Shown piece after piece: positions 1 through 6,047 of a stretch of DNA of 6,932 bases. Every line of letters starts with the position of its first letter. Position 1 is the first letter of the stretch. The DNA comes from CAZWRN01 sp964636275 (GTDB taxonomy: Bacteria; Patescibacteriota; Microgenomatia; Daviesbacterales; UBA10151): assembly GCA_964636275.1 (NCBI GenBank), contig CAZWRN010000043.1, forward strand, positions 1 to 6,932. The letters are read 5' to 3'. The notes under the pieces are model-generated. The model ran no database searches and was not told the origin of the DNA. It saw nothing but the letters and a program-made list of their open reading frames with translations. The position numbers were made by a program, and so were the translations under genes.

Positions 1-2205
1 TGAGTGGGTGGCAAAGTTTTGAAATTCGTCAGTATAAATATAAAAAGATTTTCTATCTTTCTCCGGCATATTAGCCCGCTTTAGTGCCGCTTGTTGTAGC
101 TTTGTTAAAATAGTTGTTCCGAGAAGTCTTGAAGTATCTTCACCAATTTTTTGCGAAATATTACAAATAAGTATTTTGCCATTTAACACTTCATCAAAAT
201 TAATAGTTGATTTTGGTTGCTCTAAGATTCTTCTGGCGGTGGGAGACCGCAAAAATCTCCCAATCTTAGCTGTTACACCTTGAGACATTTTAACTACCTG
301 AAAGTCTCCGGCTTTACCAAATTCAAATTTCCAAAAATCAATTAAATCTTCATCTTCAAGCTTTTCAATAACTTGACTCCTAAAGGATGGATTAGTAAGT
401 ATTTTATTAATGGTAAAGATGGTGCAGCCCTCAGTAGTGAATGCTGTATAAATTGTATTTCTTAGGATATATTCAATTCTGTGTGCATTGGAATTTTCTT
501 CTTTTGAAAAAACTTTTCTAAATAATGACACCATCCCTTCTGCCACAACTTCTTTTTCTAATTCTGCTTCGTCTTCATCAAGCCCTGGAGTAAGTTCTAA
601 TAAATTAATTCCAATAGGATGTTTTAAATCAGTAGGATTTACATAAATTAAATCATCCTTCCGGCTTAAAGGAACTGAAGCCACTAAATCTTCTGATACA
701 TCACCATGAGGATCAATAAAAACCAAACCTTTACCAGTCTCAATATCATGCTTTGCCATTGTAAACATTAAAGTTGTTTTACCAGAACCGGTTCTTCCTA
801 AAATATACATATGGGTTTGTCGCTCTTCTTCAGTCAATCCAATATCCGTAGTTGTTCCTCCATAAGAATTCTTTCCAAATACCACACTAAACTGTCTGCC
901 ATTTTTAAGGGAAATTGGAGCTGGTAGTTGTTTGCTGTAGAGCTTTACCAAATTTTCTGTTTGGGTAACTCTGGTAAAAGGGAAATGATAAAGATCGGAT
1001 ATTTCAGAAACTGACAAAACTGTTGGACTGCTATTAAAAGCAAATGACAATAATCTCTTCTTAAAATTAAGAAACAGAAACTTATTAAATCCAGAAAAAG
1101 GTAGACTAACTTTCTTTTTCAATGATTGACTACTCGGAGTAGTAAAAATACCCAAAGAAGAATTAAAACCTCTGATTCTTTCAGATAATTCAGCTTTTTC
1201 TTTCACTCCTATCAGTACCCGTATTCTTGCTTCAAATAATGGTTGATCTATTTTTTCTTCTATAGCTCTGACTGCATCTTGTTCAAAGTTAGTTAGCACT
1301 CTAGCTGGTTTTTGTAAGTTTTGAGAATTATAATATGCCATGTACTGATACTGAGATTGTCTGGCTGCCATTTTGGCATCACCGAGATCACTAACCACAG
1401 TTCTCATAGCCCATCCAAAAACACCCATGACAACTTTAACCATGGTAATAGGAAACTTCAGAATACTTATTAGCTTGGAACTACTTAATTCATTTATATA
1501 CCCTAAGGCATCTTCACCTCGTAAAATCTTTTGTTTGATATATGCCGTGCTGTTTCTTTGAGTTGGAGATAATACTATCTGGAAAGAAATAAGTTCTTGA
1601 GGAGATAACTTCGTCATCATTCCTGTGATGTAGGCAACCGGATCATGTTCAATTAACACATTCTGTTTCTGAAGTGGATAAGCGAAGTGTTTAGTTTGGT
1701 TAAATTCGATAACTTTTGTGTGATATAATCCCATCTTTTCTGGCAAGTATTCATTAACTGTTTTAACATTCATTTGAGGCATATATGAGATCAAGCTTCT
1801 TTTAAGGTTATTTACCATATCTGGAGTAGTCCTAATCAAATAGCGAATTCCTTGATTTTGAGTTGAAACAATTTCGCAAGCAAAAAGCGTTTTTTTGCCA
1901 AGTATTTTATCTGTGAATGATCGTTGCTTTCCTAAGTTATAGATCACTGAAAATAGCTGCTGGGTTGTATATGCAGTCTTTTCAGTCATGGCGGGAGGAG
2001 TGAGTTCAAGCAGAATTGAATGCTCTTTAAAAGATTTCCTTAAAGATAAAGTCTTGCGGACAATAATAAGGATAAAAACCAGAATAATCGAAAATATTAG
2101 GCTTGGGAAAAACAAGCTAACTAGTCCTTCACCAATACTCGAAATATCTTTTGAGTAAAGATATTTGCCTAGGAGATAATCTGCCCTTAATTCTTGAATT
2201 GACAT
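1..2205 (-). CDS. Membrane-anchored conjugation/T4SS coupling ATPase (VirD4/TraG/DUF87-like), C-terminus cut by window edge
   Basis: I translated this strand by hand: ATG at 2205 followed by 735 codons with no stop, running off the left edge, so the C-terminus is missing. An in-frame TAA lies eleven codons upstream with no other ATG or TTG between, so the start is well supported, although no clear Shine-Dalgarno is present. Residues about 28-49 form one hydrophobic membrane segment followed by basic residues. Residues about 50-450 are a long soluble region I do not recognise. The ATPase core then begins: Walker A GRTGSGKTT at 470-478 (Lys476), an IDPHGD motif at 497-502, and Walker B YLYDEFQNFAT at 723-733 (Asp726, Glu727). 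The DEFQNFAT form is typical of VirD4/TraG/TraD-like coupling proteins and their HerA/DUF87 relatives. The likely role is an ATP-driven DNA pump or coupling protein at the inner membrane during conjugation. It diverges from the recombinase operon, which supports a conjugative or mobilizable element. It could instead be a VirB4-like ATPase. Confidence 0.88.
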   Translation of the reverse strand, partial: MSIQELRADYLLGKYLYSKDISSIGEGLVSLFFPSLIFSIILVFILIIVRKTLSLRKSFKEHSILLELTPPAMTEKTAYTTQQLFSVIYNLGKQRSFTDKILGKKTLFACEIVSTQNQGIRYLIRTTPDMVNNLKRSLISYMPQMNVKTVNEYLPEKMGLYHTKVIEFNQTKHFAYPLQKQNVLIEHDPVAYITGMMTKLSPQELISFQIVLSPTQRNSTAYIKQKILRGEDALGYINELSSSKLISILKFPITMVKVVMGVFGWAMRTVVSDLGDAKMAARQSQYQYMAYYNSQNLQKPARVLTNFEQDAVRAIEEKIDQPLFEARIRVLIGVKEKAELSERIRGFNSSLGIFTTPSSQSLKKKVSLPFSGFNKFLFLNFKKRLLSFAFNSSPTVLSVSEISDLYHFPFTRVTQTENLVKLYSKQLPAPISLKNGRQFSVVFGKNSYGGTTTDIGLTEEERQTHMYILGRTGSGKTTLMFTMAKHDIETGKGLVFIDPHGDVSEDLVASVPLSRKDDLIYVNPTDLKHPIGINLLELTPGLDEDEAELEKEVVAEGMVSLFRKVFSKEENSNAHRIEYILRNTIYTAFTTEGCTIFTINKILTNPSFRSQVIEKLEDEDLIDFWKFEFGKAGDFQVVKMSQGVTAKIGRFLRSPTARRILEQPKSTINFDEVLNGKILICNISQKIGEDTSRLLGTTILTKLQQAALKRANMPEKDRKSFYIYTDEFQNFATHS

Positions 2206-2251
2206 AAGAACTACCAGTAGACAGTTTAGGCAGAATTACTGAGCCGAATAT

Positions 2252-2257
2252 ATCATA
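2252..2257 (-). promoter_or_regulatory. Possible -10 element for the coupling ATPase gene
   Basis: On the minus strand TATGAT lies about 46 nt before the ATG at 2205. It is a reasonable -10 hexamer, but I see no good -35 at 16-18 bp (only a weak TTTAGC). It is the best candidate in the 160-bp divergent region; the tandem repeats at 2304-2345 lie about 50 bp further upstream on this strand. The call is weak. Confidence 0.2.
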
Positions 2258-2297
2258 CTTAGACCTTTAAATAAAGCTAAAATACGCATATTTATCC

Positions 2298-2327
2298 TTG
2301 ACAACTATACATATTTGTATATATACT
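2298..2327 (+). promoter_or_regulatory. Sigma70-type promoter of the small protein-recombinase operon
   Basis: A perfect -35 TTGACA (2298-2303) is followed after 18 bp by TATACT (2322-2327), which matches the TATAAT consensus at 5 of 6 positions. A start of transcription near 2334 would give a leader of about 34 nt before the ATG at 2368. The spacer and -10 are overlaid by two palindromic repeats, so the promoter is probably repressible. An alternative -10, TATATA at 2320-2325, would have a 16-bp spacer. Confidence 0.72.
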
Positions 2328-2345
2328 ATACATATCTGTATATAT
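2304..2345. repeat. Two abutting 21-bp direct repeats, each holding a TATACA-N4-TGTATA palindrome (candidate operators)
   Basis: Positions 2304-2324 and 2325-2345 are the same 21-bp sequence with one difference (T at 2315, C at 2336). Each unit contains an inverted repeat TATACA-N4-TGTATA, at 2306-2321 and 2327-2342. The difference falls in the 4-bp centre, so both sets of arms are intact. The centre-to-centre distance of 21 bp equals two helical turns and puts both sites on the same DNA face. Site 1 fills the -35/-10 spacer; site 2 starts on the last base of the -10 and covers the expected transcription start. That layout suits cooperative binding of a dimeric repressor. The cognate regulator is not visible: neither adjacent gene shows an obvious DNA-binding repressor fold. 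Iterons or recombinase accessory sites are less likely alternatives. Confidence 0.75.
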
Positions 2346-2357
2346 GATACTAGGCTT

Positions 2358-2361
2358 GGAG
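2358..2361 (+). promoter_or_regulatory. Shine-Dalgarno that sets the start of the small protein at 2368
   Basis: GGAG at 2358-2361 lies 6 nt before the ATG at 2368, inside a purine-rich run GGAGAAGAGG. The in-frame ATG at 2344 has no such signal and lies only about 10 nt downstream of the expected transcription start. It also sits within the second operator repeat. I therefore choose 2368. Confidence 0.7.
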
Positions 2362-2367
2362 AAGAGG

Positions 2368-2781
2368 ATGCAAAGCGTAAATATACCCTTATTTGAATTA
2401 GAAAATACGAAGTCTTCAAATAATCTTGCAAAGCCAAATATACCAAAAGTAGAAATATCAAAAGAGAAAGTAGCAACTCCTTTAGCTCAAGTTCTAGAGC
2501 ATATTACTCCTACAGCTTTATCAAAACCAAATCAAAGTCTAGGACAGTCAAAGTCTTTTACTGAATCATTAAACGATTTATTCCCCGAACAAATTTATAA
2601 CGATAAAGAGATTCAAAAAGCGAAGGAAATTCTAGGAGAGATAACAACTGAATTAACTCCTCAGCAACTTAATTCTGTTTTATCGGAAGTTAAATATCTT
2701 GCTGAGAGCTGGTTGGATGAATTTGAAAGGAGTCTTTTTGGAGGACAAACGCTCCAAGAGTTATTACATAACAAAAAATGA
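2368..2781 (+). CDS. Small protein of unknown function, first gene of the recombinase operon
   Basis: This encodes 137 aa when started at the ATG with a good Shine-Dalgarno; an upstream in-frame ATG at 2344 would add eight residues. I do not recognise the family. The N-terminal half (about residues 1-65) is rich in Lys, Ser, Asn and Pro and looks disordered. The C-terminal half (about 75-137) looks helical, with an LTPQQLNSVLSEVKYLAESW segment followed by an acidic/aromatic stretch. I see no signal peptide, membrane segment, cysteine cluster or classical helix-turn-helix. It is the promoter-proximal gene and its stop overlaps the recombinase start (ATGA), so the two proteins should be made together. 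That suggests an accessory role in integration or excision, such as a directionality factor or recombinase partner; this is inference from position only. Confidence 0.8.
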   Translation: MQSVNIPLFELENTKSSNNLAKPNIPKVEISKEKVATPLAQVLEHITPTALSKPNQSLGQSKSFTESLNDLFPEQIYNDKEIQKAKEILGEITTELTPQQLNSVLSEVKYLAESWLDEFERSLFGGQTLQELLHNKK

Positions 2782-4361
2782 ATCTGAGAGCACCAAATAC
2801 AATAATTGCTGATGGGAAAAAAGCCATAATTTACCTTCGTGTTTCATCAGAAGAGCAGGTAGATAATTTTTCCTTAGACACTCAGGAGGAAATCTGTAGA
2901 AAAGAAGCTGAAAAAAGAAATTACACCGTTATAGAGATATTTAGAGAAGAAGGACGATCCGCCAAGACCATTGCCGGAAGACCCGTGCTTATTAACTTAC
3001 TCGAATATTGTCGAAAAAAGAAAAATCAGGTTCATGCAGTATTCGTTTATCGTTTAGACCGGGTTTCAAGACAAACGGCAGATTATTTAGCAATTAGAAA
3101 AAAGCTTACTGAAAATGGGGCTACTATTATATCTGCAACAGAACCTACCGGTGATTCACCAACAGAAAAATTAGTTGAGACCATTTTGGCCGGATTTGCT
3201 CAGTTAGATAACGATATCCGAAGTGAGAGAGCTAAGAATGGCCTCAGGGCGAGATTTTTATCTGGACTAATAAGTGGCAAACCTCCAATAGGTTATAAAT
3301 TCCAAGCTGGGTATGCAGTCAAAGATCCGGAGACTTGGGATAATATGAAAAAAGCATGGGATTTAATGGCAACTGGAACAAAAAGCACTAGAGAAATGGC
3401 AGAGATAATGAATGATTGGGGAATGAGAGAAGTTCGAGGGACTAAAGTATACAAGATTAGGTCTCAAACGACCTGTAGAATATTTAGATTAAAATTTTAC
3501 TTCGGCATAGTAACATCAGAAAAGTACCCGGAACAAGTAAAAGGACAGCATGTTCCAATGATTACTGAAGAACAATATTATAAAGTGCAAGCAATTTTGG
3601 ATGGTAGAAATGTTAACAAAACTGCTTTGGCTAAACGTACCTTCGAAAATATCGAATTTCCACTAAGAAGAGTCATAAAGTGCTCCAAATGCGGATCGGG
3701 TTTAACGGGTGCTTACAGTAAGGGCAGGCATGGTGGGAGATATGCCTATTATTTTTGTGGAAGCAGGTGTAATCATAAATCTTTAGCGGTAAAAGATGTT
3801 GAAGGTGCTTTAATTACTGCTATGAAAAAAGTAGAACCTAAAGCTCAGTCGCTCAATTTATTCCTCGAATTTGTCTATAAAATGTTTCATGAAAGATTGT
3901 CTCGACTTACAAAGATAAAAAATGAGGCTGATGATGAAATAGATAGACTTAAAGCTTTAAGAAAAATGCTGGTAGAAAAGAATATCTCCGGAGTTTATTC
4001 TGATGAGATCTTTAAGGAACAAAATAGCATTATTGAAGATAAAATTATTAAGGCTCAAATCGCAAAAGAAGACTCCACGATAGATAAATACAATCTTGAA
4101 GATTTAACTTCCTTTATGAAGACTTTGCTAGCAGATCTAGGCGAGACATACAAAAGATCAAATATAAAACAGCTAAAAGTACTACTGGGTTCGATGTACC
4201 CTGATGGAATCAGTTGGGACTATTCCGGTACATTAAACCCCTCGATTAGTCCTTTATATCAATATATTCGAGACTTTTCGGAGCATAGCGCCCCGTCAGG
4301 AGCGGGTGAGGGGGATCGAACCCCTTACGTTCACTTTGGAAAAGTGACATTCTACCGATGA
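2778..4361 (+). CDS. Large serine recombinase (site-specific integrase of the element)
   Basis: This 527-aa protein has the layout of large serine integrases. The resolvase-type catalytic domain covers about residues 15-165: the nucleophile is Ser23 in YLRVSSEEQ, and conserved arginines lie at Arg21 and in YRLDRVSR (91-98). The long helix and start of the recombinase DNA-binding domain follow from about 130, with SGKPPIGYKF at 166-175. A zinc ribbon has Cys302-x2-Cys305 and Cys327-x3-Cys331. A charged coiled-coil stretch lies at about 370-430, and a C-terminal tail ends in WDYSGTLNPS and beyond. It should cut and rejoin DNA at att sites to integrate or excise the element. Its start overlaps the stop of the preceding gene by four bases and has no good Shine-Dalgarno, so it is probably translationally coupled. 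The last 19 codons (residues 509-527) and the TGA lie in antisense tRNA-Gly sequence, so the tail is dictated by the integration site and would probably change on excision. Confidence 0.95.
   Translation: MNLRAPNTIIADGKKAIIYLRVSSEEQVDNFSLDTQEEICRKEAEKRNYTVIEIFREEGRSAKTIAGRPVLINLLEYCRKKKNQVHAVFVYRLDRVSRQTADYLAIRKKLTENGATIISATEPTGDSPTEKLVETILAGFAQLDNDIRSERAKNGLRARFLSGLISGKPPIGYKFQAGYAVKDPETWDNMKKAWDLMATGTKSTREMAEIMNDWGMREVRGTKVYKIRSQTTCRIFRLKFYFGIVTSEKYPEQVKGQHVPMITEEQYYKVQAILDGRNVNKTALAKRTFENIEFPLRRVIKCSKCGSGLTGAYSKGRHGGRYAYYFCGSRCNHKSLAVKDVEGALITAMKKVEPKAQSLNLFLEFVYKMFHERLSRLTKIKNEADDEIDRLKALRKMLVEKNISGVYSDEIFKEQNSIIEDKIIKAQIAKEDSTIDKYNLEDLTSFMKTLLADLGETYKRSNIKQLKVLLGSMYPDGISWDYSGTLNPSISPLYQYIRDFSEHSAPSGAGEGDRTPYVHFGKVTFYR
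4279..4295 (-). other. Short hairpin just downstream of the tRNA 3' end
   Basis: Read on the minus strand, a 6-bp stem (CGGGGC/GCTCCG, one G-U pair) closes a 5-nt loop, starting about six nt after the tRNA discriminator base. No T-run follows, so it is not a convincing terminator. It lies inside the recombinase coding region and at the edge of the presumed attachment site. It may be a tRNA trailer structure, part of a recombinase arm, or chance. Confidence 0.25.
4301..4361. other. Presumed attachment site: tRNA-Gly 3' part shared with the recombinase 3' end
   Basis: The 3' end of the tRNA faces the element and the recombinase gene abuts and enters it, the usual geometry of a tRNA-located attachment site. 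The crossover core is most likely in the T-arm/acceptor part (about 4301-4325). Its exact limits cannot be seen because the second copy would lie at the far end of the element, outside the window. I found no second copy of the T-arm/acceptor sequence within the window. Confidence 0.55.
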
Positions 4362-4372
4362 ATTACACCCGC
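4301..4372 (-). tRNA. tRNA-Gly, anticodon TCC
   Basis: The 72-nt sequence folds as a full cloverleaf. The acceptor stem GCGGGTG/CACCCGC pairs perfectly; the D-stem is ATTC/GAAT around a GGTA-containing loop; the anticodon stem is TCACT/AGTGA with loop TTTCCAA, giving anticodon TCC, which reads GGA codons. The variable loop has 5 nt, and the T-arm is AGGGG/CCCCT with loop TTCGATC. The discriminator base is T, as in other bacterial glycine tRNAs. The next bases are CCT, so CCA is not encoded and must be added after transcription. The gene is co-oriented with the purD, HIT and Nudix genes and convergent with the recombinase gene, which overlaps it by 61 bp. All structural positions look intact, so integration appears to have preserved a working tRNA. 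Confidence 0.97.
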
Positions 4373-4448
4373 AAAAAGCATCGAATTTTCTACCGACCTA
4401 TCAAATTTAATTTAGTAGATCTACCGAAAAATCGACTCGAAGTAGTTC

Positions 4449-4477
4449 TATTATTGAGGTTTTGAAGCGCAATAATA
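4449..4477. other. AT-rich inverted repeat in the purD-tRNA intergenic space
   Basis: The 161 bp between the tRNA (4372) and the purD stop (4534) contain no gene I can support. They hold an 8-bp inverted repeat (TATTATTG/CAATAATA) with a 13-nt loop, which could be a weak terminator for purD, though no T-run follows on the minus strand. They also hold a perfect 10-bp palindrome, GTAGATCTAC, at 4415-4424. The tRNA promoter should lie here on the minus strand, but I see no convincing -35/-10 pair. Confidence 0.3.
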
Positions 4478-4533
4478 TGTACTCCGTAGTTATTACTGAT
4501 GGTATTTTAGCAAACAAAACCTATTATTTCCAC

Positions 4534-5871
4534 TTATTCCCGGTTACTGAGCAGTCTGTTGACGTCCCGGTAGCCAATATCTCGCCGGAAATGGAGCAGA
4601 TTTTCGCCATTCTCACCTGGAATGGAGATGGTATTTAAGACAGAGTAGGCTTTATTGGTCGCATCAATTGCGTTTCTTCCTTCAGCAGTAATATAAAAAA
4701 GCCGGCCACCGTTTGCAAAATATTTTTTTCCAACCTTTTTAACACCAGCGCCATAAACTGTTACGGAGCGATCTTTTAGAGCTTGAGGTAGTCCAACGAT
4801 CTCTTTTCCTTTAACAGCTGAATAATCTATCGGATAACCCTTTGAAGCCGCTGCGATAGTTACCCGGTATTTTCCATCAGTATTAATTTTTACTTGATCT
4901 AGTTTGTGTGTGGCGGTTTTTAAGGCTATTTTATAAAAATCTCCTTTGATACCAGGGATTAACACTTGCGCTTCAGGGTCTCCCCAACGGGCATTAAATT
5001 CAATCACATATACTTGTGGCTCGAATTTGCCCGCAACGACGATCCCGCCAAAATATAAAATACCGTTGTAGGGAGTATTTTGTTTTGCCAGAGCTTTTAA
5101 TGTCTGACTGATAATATCTCTGGTTTGTTGCAAAACTTGGTCTGTTACTACCAGAGGTGGTGTTGAGCAGCCCATACCACCGGTATTTTCCCCCTGATCG
5201 CCATCGTTGACCCGTTTATGATCCTGAGCGCAGCCGATGAACTGATAATCTTCGCCGTCGCAGAGAGCAAAAGCAGAAAATTCTTCACCAATCAGCCAGT
5301 CTTCGATCAGAAATGACTCCGCGGCTTTACCAAAACGAGACAACTCTTTGATTCGCTCAATCGCTTCAGCGTTGTCTTTAGCAGGCAAAGCGCCTTTTCC
5401 TTCTGCCAGACCGGCGGCTTTAATAAAACGTGGTTTATCAGGGCTTTTTTTAATATAGTTAATACCTGCATCAAAACTGGTAAAAGCTTTGAACTCCGGT
5501 TGCAGGGCATTTGTTTTTTTAAGGATTTGCCTGGAAAATGCTTTGTCCCATTCGATCTGGCCGGCGTCTTTGGATGGACCAATAACGCTGAAACCATTTT
5601 CTCTCAGAATATCTGATAATCCGGCCTCAACGGCGTTATCTTGAGCCACATCTATTAGGGTGGGTTTTTCTTTTTGACAGATTTCTAAAATTTCTTTAAG
5701 GCTGGTTGTTTTGAGATCAGGATAAATAGTAACTTTTTTCTTGGTCAGAGTCTGCATTAAATCGTTGCCTGGGATAGCGATCAGTTCATCGACGAGGGGA
5801 CTTTTAGAGTATGCATCAATCAGAGCCGAACCGCGTCCACCCCCATCAATGACTACAACCTTTGTTTTCAT
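4534..5871 (-). CDS. purD: Phosphoribosylamine-glycine ligase (GAR synthetase), divergent
   Basis: This 445-aa ATP-grasp protein has a length slightly above typical PurD (about 420-430). PurD joins phosphoribosylamine and glycine with ATP in the second step of de novo purine synthesis. PurD motifs in order: a Rossmann-like N-terminus with VVVIDGGGRG (5-14); the ATP-grasp lysine loop KAAGLAEGKG (151-160); QDHKRVNDGDQGENTGGMG (216-234); the metal/ATP site IEFNARWGDPEAQ (290-302); and a C-terminal domain with NGGRLFYITAEG (387-398) and HFRRDIGYRDV (427-437). Several normally strong N-terminal positions differ: GGREHA becomes GGRGSA, the GPEAPL loop becomes AQDNAV (76-81), and KADGLA becomes KAAGLA. 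ATP-binding residues look intact while the substrate-binding part has drifted. An in-frame TAA lies one codon before the ATG, which fixes the upstream limit. No other purine gene is adjacent. Confidence 0.9.
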   Translation of the reverse strand: MKTKVVVIDGGGRGSALIDAYSKSPLVDELIAIPGNDLMQTLTKKKVTIYPDLKTTSLKEILEICQKEKPTLIDVAQDNAVEAGLSDILRENGFSVIGPSKDAGQIEWDKAFSRQILKKTNALQPEFKAFTSFDAGINYIKKSPDKPRFIKAAGLAEGKGALPAKDNAEAIERIKELSRFGKAAESFLIEDWLIGEEFSAFALCDGEDYQFIGCAQDHKRVNDGDQGENTGGMGCSTPPLVVTDQVLQQTRDIISQTLKALAKQNTPYNGILYFGGIVVAGKFEPQVYVIEFNARWGDPEAQVLIPGIKGDFYKIALKTATHKLDQVKINTDGKYRVTIAAASKGYPIDYSAVKGKEIVGLPQALKDRSVTVYGAGVKKVGKKYFANGGRLFYITAEGRNAIDATNKAYSVLNTISIPGENGENLLHFRRDIGYRDVNRLLSNRE

Positions 5872-5878
5872 TGCTTAT

Positions 5879-5907
5879 AACATAAAGAAATTAATGAGAA
5901 GAAACAA
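5879..5907 (-). promoter_or_regulatory. Candidate leaderless promoter of purD
   Basis: On the minus strand TTGTTT (5902-5907) is followed after 17 bp by TATGTT (5879-5884), with only seven bases before the purD ATG at 5871. Transcription would start at or next to the A of the ATG, and there is no Shine-Dalgarno. The -35 is weak; the call rests mostly on the repeated spacing seen at the next two genes. Confidence 0.4.
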
Positions 5908-5910
5908 GAT

Positions 5911-5995
5911 GCTTATCCTGAGTGAAGCGAAGGATCTCTCAACTTGTTTGAGGGCATGTAATCTCGCATTCGCGAGAGATGTTTCGCTTCGCTCA
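5911..5995. repeat. Palindromic intergenic repeat (imperfect 21-bp stem with nested hairpins)
   Basis: The left arm 5920-5940 and right arm 5974-5994 are reverse complements at all but three positions (one a possible G-U pair). Inside lie two smaller hairpins: TCTCGC-ATTC-GCGAGA (5962-5977) and CTCAA/TTGAG (5938-5942 with 5948-5952). The outer arm begins CTTATCCTGAGTGAAGCGAA. From memory, this resembles a dispersed intergenic repeat found in many bacteria and often mis-annotated as short proteins containing SEAKDL; a plus-strand frame here reads ILSEAKDL. It fills the gap between the HIT stop (6048) and purD start (5871). It is probably a REP/MITE-like repeat that might also act as a terminator or mRNA-stabilising stem for the HIT gene. 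Confidence 0.7.
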
Positions 5996-6047
5996 ACAAA
6001 AGCCACCGAAATAAGAATATTTATATTCGACCATCGTGGAGAATTAC

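Noticed and set aside
1373..1561. Plus-strand 62-codon open frame
   Set aside because: It is antisense to the coupling ATPase gene, whose reading frame is open throughout and carries recognisable motifs.
2304..2345. CRISPR array or replication iterons
   Set aside because: There are only two abutting copies with no spacers, no cas or rep gene nearby, and the position over a promoter is better explained as operators.
2344..2367. Upstream in-frame ATG for the small protein
   Set aside because: It has no ribosome binding site, lies in the second operator repeat, and is about 10 nt from the predicted transcription start; the ATG at 2368 has GGAG at good spacing.
2267..2476. Minus-strand 69-codon hydrophobic open frame
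   Set aside because: It overlaps the promoter, the operators and the start of the small protein gene. Its hydrophobic, Tyr/Ile-rich content is explained by the AT-rich repeats, and it has no Shine-Dalgarno.
2779..2781. Reassigned UGA codon (glycine code of some Patescibacteria)
   Set aside because: TGA acts sensibly as the stop of the small protein, recombinase and Nudix genes, and reading through it gives no recognisable extension.
4411..4638. Short plus-strand open frame (from 4411, first ATG at 4477) reading into purD
   Set aside because: It looks protein-like over about 30 residues but has no Shine-Dalgarno and mostly overlaps the purD 3' end in antisense. I cannot support it as a gene.
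5307..5597. Minus-strand 96-codon open frame
   Set aside because: It is an alternative-frame shadow inside purD, which is a clear family member across this interval.
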